Assembly: GCF_001418655.1 (NCBI RefSeq)
Contig: NZ_LIQZ01000149.1
Coordinates: 1-62,053, forward strand
DNA: 62,053 bases
Direction: 5' to 3'
DNA from: Streptomyces phaeochromogenes
Lineage (GTDB): Bacteria > Actinomycetota > Actinomycetes > Streptomycetales > Streptomycetaceae
Part shown: piece after piece, positions 17,578 through 24,633 of the stretch
How the letters are laid out: each line of letters opens with the position of its first letter
Numbering within the stretch: the first letter of the stretch is position 1
Notes under the pieces: generated by a model
Told to the model about the DNA's origin: nothing
The model's database searches: none
The model's input: only the letters and a program-made list of their open reading frames with translations
Made by a program: the position numbers and the translations under genes

Positions 17578-18189
17578 TCAGCCGGCGTTCTTGATCGCCG
17601 AGATGTCGAAGTTGAGCTTGATCTTGTCGGAGACGAGCACACCACCGGTCTCCAGCGCCGCGTTCCAGGTGAGGCCCCACTCGGAGCGCAGGATCTCGGC
17701 CTTGCCCTCGAAACCGACGCGCTCGTTGCCGAACGGGTCCTTCGCGGCACCGTTGAACTCAAGGTCGATGGAGAGCTGTCGGGTGGTGCCGAGAATCGTC
17801 AGGTCACCGGTGATGCGGTAGTCGTCGCCACCGAGGGCCTCGGCCTTGGTGGAGCGGAACGTCATCGTCGGGAACTCGTCCGTCTTGAAGAAGTCCGCGC
17901 TCTTCAGGTGACCGTCACGGTCGGCGGAACCGGTGTCGATGCTGTCCATCTTGACGTCGAAGGAAGCCGTCGACTGCGACGGGTCGGCACCGTCGAGGTG
18001 CAGGCTGCCGGAGAAGTCCTGGAAGCCGCCCTTGACGTTCGTCACCATGGCGTGACGGGCGACGAAGCCGAGCGTCGTGTGCGACGGGTCGATCGTGTAC
18101 TCGCCGGTGAGAGCTGCAAGGTCGGGGTTCACGGCGCCGGGCGTCGCGGTCGTGCTGTCGGTCTTGTCCTTGCTGCCGAAGAGGCCCAT
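17578..18189 (-). CDS. YceI-family lipid-binding protein
   Basis: A 203-residue protein with the YceI lipocalin-like barrel: LTGEYTIDPSHTTLGFVARHAMVTNVKG, DGHLKSADFFKTDEFPTMTFRST and GDLTILGTTRQLSIDLEFNG. The family binds polyisoprenoid or similar amphiphilic lipids. No signal peptide is seen after the start MGLFGSKDK, so it is probably cytoplasmic, unlike E. coli YceI. The ATG at 18189 follows AAGGAG; an upstream in-frame ATG would run through the operator at 18234-18247. Confidence 0.88.
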   Translation of the reverse strand: MGLFGSKDKTDSTTATPGAVNPDLAALTGEYTIDPSHTTLGFVARHAMVTNVKGGFQDFSGSLHLDGADPSQSTASFDVKMDSIDTGSADRDGHLKSADFFKTDEFPTMTFRSTKAEALGGDDYRITGDLTILGTTRQLSIDLEFNGAAKDPFGNERVGFEGKAEILRSEWGLTWNAALETGGVLVSDKIKLNFDISAIKNAG

Positions 18190-18233
18190 GACTAACTCCT
18201 TGAGGGGACGAGCCCCGGCCCTGCGCCGAAGCT

Positions 18234-18247
18234 GTTTAACGTTCAAC
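18234..18247. promoter_or_regulatory. Candidate MarR-type operator upstream of yceI
   Basis: GTTTAACGTTCAAC is a 14-bp inverted repeat (GTTxAAC twice, centred on ACGT) with one mismatched pair, 45 bases before the YceI start. Boxes of this kind are typical of MarR-family repressors. It also lies in the divergent region shared with the PL8 lyase gene. Confidence 0.5.
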
Positions 18248-18323
18248 GACATCGACCATAGACCTATTCCCTACGGGTTTCAACAGAGCGCATGGCGTGT
18301 CGCGCCGATTACACCCGGTTGCC

Positions 18324-18339
18324 ATTGGTCTAGTCCTAA
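18324..18339 (+). promoter_or_regulatory. DasR-like (dre) half site upstream of the PL8 lyase
   Basis: ATTGGTCTAGTCCTAA matches the published dre consensus ACTGGTCTAGACCACT at 11 of 16 positions, including the full TGGTCTAG core, 57 bases before the lyase start. DasR is the GlcNAc-responsive GntR regulator of streptomycetes. The right half is weak, so binding is uncertain. Confidence 0.4.
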
Positions 18340-18395
18340 GATCACCCGTTGCCCCTCTGGTGGGCACATGGGCACCTCGGGCACCATCGCCTGGC

Positions 18396-20726
18396 ATGAC
18401 CCCCACCCGCCGTACGTTCCTCCTGGCAGCGGCGCTCACGGCGAGCCCGGCGCTCATGCCCACCACGTCCGCCCACGCGGTCCCCGACGAAGACGAGTAC
18501 GACACCCTCCGCCTCCGCTGGCTGGAGATCGCCCTCGGAGCCCGCTACGACCCGGCCGCCGAGCCGTACGCCTCCCGCCTCGCCGAGACCGGCGAACTGG
18601 CCCGCGGCTTCCGGCAGACCATGGCCCCGACCGCGACTTCCCTCTGGCCCGGTTACCCCTACGACCCGCCGACAGGCATCACCCAGAGCTACAGCCGGCT
18701 CTGGACGATGACGCAGGCGTACGTCCAGCAGGGCACCGGCTCCACCGGCGACGCGGGCCTGCGAGCGGACATCCTCCGCGGCCTCGACCACCTCTCCGCC
18801 ACCGTCTACAACCCCTCCACCACCCGTTACGGCAACTGGTGGGAGTGGCAGATCGGCAGCCCACGCCTCCTCATGGACATCGTGGCCGCCCTCCACGGCG
18901 AGCTCACCGCCGCCCAGGTCGCCGCCGCCTGCGCGGCCGTCGACCACTTCGTCCCCGACTCGATGCTCCGCGACTACTCGGGCACCTCGACCGGCGCCAA
19001 CCGCGTCGACCTGTGCCGCTCGGTCGCCCTGCGCGGCATCCTCGGCCGCGCCCCCGAGAAGATCGCGCTGGCCCGGGACGCGCTCTCGCCGGTCTTCCCG
19101 TACGTCACGAAGGGGGACGGGCTGTACGCCGACGGGTCGTTCGTCCAGCACACCTGGGTCGCCTACTCGGGAACGTACGGACAGGTCCTGCTCGACGGAC
19201 TCGGCCGCCTCTTCGCGCTGCTGGCCGGTTCGACGTGGGAGGTGACCGACGCCGACCGGCAGATCATTCTCGACAGCGTGGAGGGTGCCTACGCGCCCCT
19301 GATCCACGACGGGCTGATGATGGACAGCGTCAACGGGCGTGCCATCAGCCGCGGTTACCTCAAGAGCGACGACCTCCACGTCATGCGCAGCGACCACTTC
19401 CACGGACAGGGGCTGATCGCCGCGATCGCGCTCCTCGCCCAGGGCGCGAGCGCGGCGGAGCGCGAGCGCTGGCACGCGAGCGTCAAGGGCTGGATCGAAC
19501 GGGACACCGTCACACCGCTCCTGACGGCACCACAGTTCGGCGTCGGCGACCTGGCCCGGCTGCACGCGGTCGCCGGCTCGGCGGTCGAGGCCGCGCCCGA
19601 ACCGGTCGGCCACCGCCTCTTCGCCGCCATGGACCGGGCCGTCCACCGCCGCCCCGGCTTCACCGCGAACATCGCCATGGCGAGCGACCGGATCGCGTAC
19701 TACGAGTGCGGCAACGGCGAGAACCCGCGCGGCTGGCACACGGGCGCCGGAATGCTCTATTGGTGGGCCGACAGCCTCGGGGTCTCGTCCGACCAGTACA
19801 CAGACTGGTACTGGCCCACCGTCGACTGGTACCGGCTGCCCGGCACGACCGTGTCCACCAAGCGGCTCGCGGACAAGGCCGGAGGGGAGTGGGGCGAGCC
19901 CAAGCCCGCCGTGCGCTGGGTCGGCGGCGCGACGGACGGGGAGTTCGCGGCCGTCGGTCAGCACCTCTTGGGCCTCGGGTCGACCCTGGAGGCCCGCAAG
20001 TCCTGGTTCTGCCTCGCGGACTCGATCGTCTGCCTGGGCGCGGGCATCACGGCCACCGACGGCGTTCCGGTCGAGACGGTCGTCGACAACCGCAACCTGG
20101 GGGAGGGCGGCACCCGGACCCTCGTACGGGGCCCCGGGTGGGCGCACCTCGAAGGCCACGGCGGCTGGGTGGTCCTGGACCGGTCAGCCCTGCGCACCCT
20201 CCGCGAGGACCGCACCGGCGCCTGGTCCGACATCAACACCACCAGCACCACCGAAGCCCGGACCCGCCGCTGGCAGACCCTCTGGCTCGACCACGGCACG
20301 GACCCGGTGGACGCCACGTACGCGTACGCCGTCCTGCCCGGAGCCTCGCGCCGCACGGTCGCCGCCCATGCGGCAGACCCCCGCCGGCTGTCGGTCCTCG
20401 CCAACGACTCCGGCCGCCAGGCCGTGTCCGTGCCCTCCCTGGGCCTGACCGCCGCCAACTTCTGGCGGGCGGGCCGGGCGGGCCCGCTCACCGCCTCGGC
20501 CCCCGCGAGCGTGCTCGTACGCCGCCGTGGCCGCACCGCTACCCTCTCCGTCAGCGAACCGCCGCGCACCGGAGAGGCCCTGGAGATCGTCTGGGACCGT
20601 CCCGTACGCCGGGTCGTGCGCGCCGATCCCGGTGTCGAGGTACTCGCCACCGGACGCCGTCTGAGGGTGCGTGTCACTCCGGGGATGGCATGCGCCACGC
20701 ACGGATGTGAGGTGACTCTCAGCTGA
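18396..20726 (+). CDS. Tat-exported polysaccharide lyase family 8 enzyme
   Basis: A 776-residue lyase of the hyaluronate/chondroitin/xanthan lyase family, which cleaves uronate-containing polysaccharides by beta-elimination. Residues 1-28 form a signal peptide with a twin-arginine motif (TPTRRTFLLAA). An alpha/alpha toroid domain (to about 390) carries the catalytic set N202 (TGANRVDLC), H252 (FVQHTW) and Y261 (YSGTYG), plus the aromatic patch NWWEWQIGSPR at 147. Central and C-terminal beta-sandwich domains follow (ENPRGWHTGAGMLYWW; RRWQTLWLDHG). The ATG at 18396 starts the signal peptide; the ribosome site is weak. A dre-like element upstream suggests control by amino-sugar supply, which would suit hyaluronan as substrate. 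Confidence 0.9.
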   Translation: MTPTRRTFLLAAALTASPALMPTTSAHAVPDEDEYDTLRLRWLEIALGARYDPAAEPYASRLAETGELARGFRQTMAPTATSLWPGYPYDPPTGITQSYSRLWTMTQAYVQQGTGSTGDAGLRADILRGLDHLSATVYNPSTTRYGNWWEWQIGSPRLLMDIVAALHGELTAAQVAAACAAVDHFVPDSMLRDYSGTSTGANRVDLCRSVALRGILGRAPEKIALARDALSPVFPYVTKGDGLYADGSFVQHTWVAYSGTYGQVLLDGLGRLFALLAGSTWEVTDADRQIILDSVEGAYAPLIHDGLMMDSVNGRAISRGYLKSDDLHVMRSDHFHGQGLIAAIALLAQGASAAERERWHASVKGWIERDTVTPLLTAPQFGVGDLARLHAVAGSAVEAAPEPVGHRLFAAMDRAVHRRPGFTANIAMASDRIAYYECGNGENPRGWHTGAGMLYWWADSLGVSSDQYTDWYWPTVDWYRLPGTTVSTKRLADKAGGEWGEPKPAVRWVGGATDGEFAAVGQHLLGLGSTLEARKSWFCLADSIVCLGAGITATDGVPVETVVDNRNLGEGGTRTLVRGPGWAHLEGHGGWVVLDRSALRTLREDRTGAWSDINTTSTTEARTRRWQTLWLDHGTDPVDATYAYAVLPGASRRTVAAHAADPRRLSVLANDSGRQAVSVPSLGLTAANFWRAGRAGPLTASAPASVLVRRRGRTATLSVSEPPRTGEALEIVWDRPVRRVVRADPGVEVLATGRRLRVRVTPGMACATHGCEVTLS

Positions 20727-20880
20727 CGGCTTTGTGCGACCCCTACAAGCCACACGCCCCCTGAGCAGTCGGATCGCCTGCATGCGGTCGTGGTTCTGTT
20801 CAGGGGTACCAGTAAAACGGGCCGGAGACTGTACGGAGTCGACGGCCCGCTTTCCTTGGTGGGCTTCGTAAGGTCGCTAC

Positions 20881-22473
20881 ATGACCGTTTTGGACGAGAC
20901 CGGATCCTCGGCAGGCGAACCCACCGACGCCCGCGGGCGCGTGGCCGAACTGCACGCGATCCGTGCGGAGGCTCTTCGCGGACCCAGTGACAAGGCGACC
21001 GCGGCGCAGCACGCCAAGGGCAAGCTGACATCCCGGGAGCGGATCGAGCTTCTGCTGGACGCCGGCTCGTTCAACGAGGTCGAGCAGCTGCGCCGGCACC
21101 GGGCGACCGGCTTCGGCCTGGAGGCCAAGAAGCCGTACACGGACGGTGTGATCACCGGCTGGGGCACGGTCGAGGGCCGCACGGTCTTCGTGTACGCGCA
21201 CGACTTCCGGATCTTCGGCGGCGCGCTGGGCGAGGCCCACGCCACGAAGATCCACAAGATCATGGACATGGCCATCGCGGCCGGTGCCCCGCTGGTCTCG
21301 CTCAACGACGGTGCGGGCGCCCGGATCCAGGAGGGCGTCAGCGCGCTCGCCGGTTACGGCGGCATCTTCCAGCGCAACACCCGCGCCTCGGGCGTCATCC
21401 CGCAGATCTCCGTGATGCTCGGCCCGTGCGCGGGCGGCGCGGCCTACAGCCCCGCCCTGACGGACTTCGTGTTCATGGTCCGCGAGACCTCGCAGATGTT
21501 CATCACGGGCCCCGACGTCGTCAAGGCGGTCACCGGCGAGGAGATCACCCAGAACGGCCTGGGCGGCGCCGACGTGCACGCCGAGACCTCGGGCGTCGCG
21601 CACTTTGCGTACGACGACGAGGAGACCTGCATCCACGAGGTGCGCTACCTCCTGTCGATGCTCCCGCAGAACAACCGCGAGAACCCGCCCCACGCCGACT
21701 CCGAGGACCCCGCCGAGCGGCGCTCGGACGTGCTCCTCGACCTGGTCCCGGCGGACGGCAACCGTCCGTACGACATGACCAAGGTCATCGAGGAGCTCGT
21801 CGACGACGGCGACTACCTGGAGATCCACGAGCGCTGGGCCCGCAACATCATCTGCGCCCTCGCCCGGCTCGACGGCCAGGTGGTGGGCATCGTCGCCAAC
21901 CAGCCGCAGAGCCTGGCCGGGGTGCTGGACATCGAGGCGTCGGAGAAAGCTGCGCGTTTCGTCCAGATGTGCGACGCTTTTAACATCCCGATCGTCACGC
22001 TGCTGGATGTACCCGGCTTCCTTCCGGGTGTCGATCAGGAGCACGGCGGCATCATCCGCCACGGCGCGAAGCTCCTCTACGCCTACTGCAACGCGACCGT
22101 GCCGCGGATCTCACTGATCCTCAGGAAGGCCTACGGCGGCGCGTACATCGTGATGGACAGCCAGTCCATCGGCGCCGACCTCACCTACGCGTGGCCCACC
22201 AACGAGATCGCCGTGATGGGCGCCGAGGGCGCCGCCAACGTCATCTTCCGCCGGCAGATCGCCGACGCCGAGGACCCCGAGGCGATGCGCGTGCGCATGG
22301 TCAAGGAGTACAAGGCCGAGCTGATGCACCCCTACTACGCGGCCGAACGCGGTCTGGTCGACGACGTCATCGACCCCGCCGAGACCCGCGAGGTACTCAT
22401 CCGCTCCCTCGCGATGCTGCGTACGAAGCACGCCGATCTGCCCTCCCGCAAGCACGGAAACCCGCCGCAGTAG
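20881..22473 (+). CDS. accB: Acyl-CoA carboxylase carboxyltransferase (beta) subunit
   Basis: A 530-residue biotin-dependent carboxyltransferase. It moves CO2 from carboxybiotin on the alpha subunit to acetyl- or propionyl-CoA, making malonyl- or methylmalonyl-CoA for fatty-acid and polyketide synthesis. Crotonase folds are seen in both halves, with oxyanion-hole glycines in DGAGARIQEG and GPCAGGAAYSP (N-domain) and in VPGFLPGVDQEHGGIIRHGAKLLYAY and KAYGGAYIVM (C-domain). It resembles S. coelicolor AccB (recalled SCO5535) more than PccB. TAAGGT lies six bases before the ATG with no ribosome site, so the message looks leaderless. accE follows after 60 bases; the alpha subunit is encoded elsewhere. 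Confidence 0.93.
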   Translation: MTVLDETGSSAGEPTDARGRVAELHAIRAEALRGPSDKATAAQHAKGKLTSRERIELLLDAGSFNEVEQLRRHRATGFGLEAKKPYTDGVITGWGTVEGRTVFVYAHDFRIFGGALGEAHATKIHKIMDMAIAAGAPLVSLNDGAGARIQEGVSALAGYGGIFQRNTRASGVIPQISVMLGPCAGGAAYSPALTDFVFMVRETSQMFITGPDVVKAVTGEEITQNGLGGADVHAETSGVAHFAYDDEETCIHEVRYLLSMLPQNNRENPPHADSEDPAERRSDVLLDLVPADGNRPYDMTKVIEELVDDGDYLEIHERWARNIICALARLDGQVVGIVANQPQSLAGVLDIEASEKAARFVQMCDAFNIPIVTLLDVPGFLPGVDQEHGGIIRHGAKLLYAYCNATVPRISLILRKAYGGAYIVMDSQSIGADLTYAWPTNEIAVMGAEGAANVIFRRQIADAEDPEAMRVRMVKEYKAELMHPYYAAERGLVDDVIDPAETREVLIRSLAMLRTKHADLPSRKHGNPPQ

Positions 22474-22533
22474 TAACTCGGCGGACCCACCGCGGCAACC
22501 CCGCGGACCCCTCTCTCACGGAGACTCACCCAC

Positions 22534-22725
22534 ATGGACATCCCTGATATTCGCGTCGAGAAGGGCCACGCCGAGCCCGAGGAAGTCGCCGCCATCACGG
22601 CCATCCTCCTGGCCCGCGCCGCCTCCGCCCCGGCCGCGGCCCCGACCCACCGAGGCCGCGCGAAGGCCGGCTGGCGCCGGCTGGAGCGAGAGCCGGGCTT
22701 CCGCGCCCCGCACAGCTGGCACTGA
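22534..22725 (+). CDS. accE: Acyl-CoA carboxylase epsilon subunit
   Basis: A 63-residue protein with the AccE pattern: IRVEKGHAEPEEVAAITAILLARAA, an Ala/Pro-rich linker, then a basic WRRLEREPGF end. The epsilon subunit stabilizes the alpha-beta carboxylase complex in streptomycetes. GGAG lies about ten bases before the ATG. It shares a transcript with accB and is followed by a strong terminator. Confidence 0.88.
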   Translation: MDIPDIRVEKGHAEPEEVAAITAILLARAASAPAAAPTHRGRAKAGWRRLEREPGFRAPHSWH

Positions 22726-22732
22726 GCTTCCC

Positions 22733-22767
22733 GAAAGGGCCCCCTCCACACAGGAGGGGGCCCTTTC
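22733..22767 (+). terminator. Terminator of accB-accE
   Basis: A perfect 15-bp stem, GAAAGGGCCCCCTCC with its complement around an ACACA loop, lies eight bases behind the accE stop codon. Confidence 0.85.
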
Positions 22768-22783
22768 CCGTGTGCCCGGACCC

Positions 22784-22877
22784 TGTGGTTGCGCTCGCGC
22801 AGTTCCCCGCGCCCCTAAAGGACAAGGGGTGGACCGGTGCTTCTAAGGGGCGCGGGGAACTGCGCGAGCAACCACGG
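22784..22877. repeat. Large inverted repeat of the CGCGCAGTTCCCCGCGCCCC family
   Basis: Left arm 22784-22820 and right arm 22840-22877 are near-perfect complements of over 30 bases (core GCAGTTCCCCGCGCCCCT), differing by a two-base insertion, with about 20 bases between them. This is a recurrent Streptomyces intergenic palindrome. It lies between two convergent terminators. Confidence 0.75.
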
Positions 22878-22918
22878 CGTGCCCGCACTCGAAGGCGAAC
22901 GGGAACCTACCCAACACA

Positions 22919-22951
22919 AAGGGGACCCCTCCCAATAGGAAGGGGCCCCTT
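22919..22951 (-). terminator. Terminator of the first conservon
   Basis: AAGGGGACCCCTCCC pairs with GGAAGGGGCCCCTT (two mismatches) around a short AATA loop, 22 bases behind the cvnD stop at 22974. Confidence 0.7.
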
Positions 22952-22973
22952 CGTACGGCTGAGCGCCGCAGGC

Positions 22974-23555
22974 CTACCGCAGGCGGGCCATCAAGGCATG
23001 CTCCACCAGCGTGATGAGCGCCGACTTGGCGTCCGCGCGGTGGCGGGCGTCCGTGGTGATGATCGGGGTGTCGGGCCCGATCTGGAGCGCCTCCCGGACC
23101 TCGTCCGGGTTGTACGGCTGGTTGCCGTCGAAGCCGTTCAGGGCGATCACGAACGGCAGCCCGCTGTTCTCGAAGTAGTCGACCGCGGGGAAGCAGTCGG
23201 CGAGACGGCGGGTGTCGACCAGGACGATCGCACCGATCGCGCCGCGTACCAGGTCGTCCCACATGAACCAGAAACGGTCCTGGCCGGGCGTACCGAACAG
23301 GTACAGGATCAGGTCCTGGTCCAGGGTGATACGGCCGAAGTCCATGGCCACCGTGGTGGTGGTCTTGTCTCCCGTGTGGGTGAGGTCGTCGATGCCCGCC
23401 GAAGCGGACGTCATCACGGCCTCGGTACGCAGCGGGTTGATCTCCGAGACGGCCCCGACGAACGTGGTCTTGCCCACGCCGAAGCCGCCCGCCACCACGA
23501 TCTTCGCGGACGTGGTGGAGCGGGAAGGCCCTCCGCTAGAGCTTGCGAAGTCCAC
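22974..23555 (-). CDS. cvnD10: Conservon GTPase-like protein CvnD (first set)
   Basis: A 193-residue member of the actinobacterial small GTPase-like family (ATP_bind_1). It has a P-loop GGFGVGKTT (residues 23-31), a switch region LFGTPGQDRFWFMW and a base-specificity segment ALNGFDG. Conservons pair a sensor-like CvnA with this Ras-like protein, CvnB and CvnC in a membrane-associated complex likened to eukaryotic G-protein receptors. The GTG start lies 20 bases inside the end of cvnC, with AAAGGG six bases before it, so translation is coupled. The sequence is nearly identical to the second-set CvnD at 28272. Confidence 0.93.
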   Translation of the reverse strand: MDFASSSGGPSRSTTSAKIVVAGGFGVGKTTFVGAVSEINPLRTEAVMTSASAGIDDLTHTGDKTTTTVAMDFGRITLDQDLILYLFGTPGQDRFWFMWDDLVRGAIGAIVLVDTRRLADCFPAVDYFENSGLPFVIALNGFDGNQPYNPDEVREALQIGPDTPIITTDARHRADAKSALITLVEHALMARLR

Positions 23556-24117
23556 TGAGCACCCTTTCGAGCAAAGTCACGTCTGGCTGACCGCCGGCGT
23601 TCTCGTCGCCGCCGGGCTGATGGATGGCGACCAGGCCCGCCTCCGCCAAGTCGGCGACGAGGATCCTGGCCACGCCGAGAGGGATCGTCAGGAGGGCCGA
23701 GATTTCGGCCACCGACTTGATCTCCCGGCAGAGGTTGCAGATCCGCTGATGCTCGGGCAGCTGGCCCTGCATCTGGTGCGGCTGCGCGGTGGTGTGCACC
23801 AGTGCCTCGATGGCGAGCTGATACCGAGGCCTGGTGCGGCCGCCCGTCATGGCGTAGGGGCGGACCAGCGGGTTGCTGGCGCCCCCCGCGGGCGACGGTT
23901 CGGGGGAGCGCCGCTGTGGCTGCACGGGCTGGATGCGCGGCGCCGGCGGCTGGTCGTACGGGGAGGGCCCGGGACCCTGGGGTGCGTAGGGCTGCTGGCG
24001 CCGCGGAGACGGTGCGGAGGGGAAGTTGTACCGGTTCGGCGAGTCGTTGCCGCCCTGGCCCTGGCCAGGGCCATAGGACCAGTTGCCCGAAGACGAACCG
24101 CCTGGGGGTGTTGCCAC
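23536..24117 (-). CDS. cvnC10: Conservon DUF742 protein CvnC (first set)
   Basis: A 193-residue protein. The first 80 residues are Pro/Gly/Gln-rich and disordered. The rest is the DUF742 winged-helix-like domain (NPLVRPYAMTGGRTRPRYQLAIEALV, CREIKSVAEISALLTIPLGVARILVADLAEAGLVAIHQP, ending LLERVLSGLRKL). GTG at 24117 is chosen because GGAGGAG lies four bases before it; in-frame ATG codons upstream lack such a site. It overlaps cvnD by 20 bases. CvnC proteins interact with CvnB and CvnD. Its N-terminal tail is about 60 residues longer than in the second set. Confidence 0.88.
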   Translation of the reverse strand: MATPPGGSSSGNWSYGPGQGQGGNDSPNRYNFPSAPSPRRQQPYAPQGPGPSPYDQPPAPRIQPVQPQRRSPEPSPAGGASNPLVRPYAMTGGRTRPRYQLAIEALVHTTAQPHQMQGQLPEHQRICNLCREIKSVAEISALLTIPLGVARILVADLAEAGLVAIHQPGGDENAGGQPDVTLLERVLSGLRKL

Positions 24118-24209
24118 TTTCTCCTCCTCCGACTGTGCCGGGCCCATCAATGTGGAGCCGCGTCCCGAAACCTTACGGCCACGGGACGCCAAAACGCATC
24201 GCTTGTCTG

Positions 24210-24632
24210 CTAGTTGAGAAGGCTCCCCTGGAGCTCCGCACGCAGATCAGGGGTCAGAACCGTACCGGCACGGTCCACCAGAAGGGCCATCTCGTACCCG
24301 ACGAGACCGATGTCCGCTTCCGGATGTGCGAGTACTGCGAGCGACGATCCATCGGAAATGGACATGAGGAAGAGAAATCCCCGCTCCATCTCCACAACCG
24401 TCTGGTTCACGCTCCCGCCCTCGAAGATGCGGGACGCGCCCGCGGTCAGCGAGGTGAGACCCGACGCGACGGCCGCCAGCTGGTCGGCACGGTCACGCGG
24501 GAACCCGTCGGACATCGCCAGAAGGAGTCCGTCGGCGGAGACCACCACCGTGTGCGACACCCCGGGGGTGTTGTCCACGAAGTTGGTGATCAACCAGTTC
24601 AGGTTCTGTGCCGCCTGGCTCATCGGGCTCAC
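24210..24632 (-). CDS. cvnB10: Conservon roadblock/LC7 protein CvnB (first set)
   Basis: A 140-residue roadblock/LC7 (MglB-like) protein: LNWLITNFVDNTPGVSHTVVVSADGLLLAMSDGFPRD, DQLAAVASGLTSLTAGAS and EMALLVDRAGTVLTPDLRAEL. Such proteins act on or with small GTPases. The start is most likely GTG at 24632: AGGAG lies seven bases before it but 16 bases before the later ATG (24623). The ribosome site sits inside the last codons of cvnA (CAG GAG CGT TAG), so translation is coupled. The start layout and length match the second set. Confidence 0.9.
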   Translation of the reverse strand: MSPMSQAAQNLNWLITNFVDNTPGVSHTVVVSADGLLLAMSDGFPRDRADQLAAVASGLTSLTAGASRIFEGGSVNQTVVEMERGFLFLMSISDGSSLAVLAHPEADIGLVGYEMALLVDRAGTVLTPDLRAELQGSLLN

Positions 24633-24633
24633 A

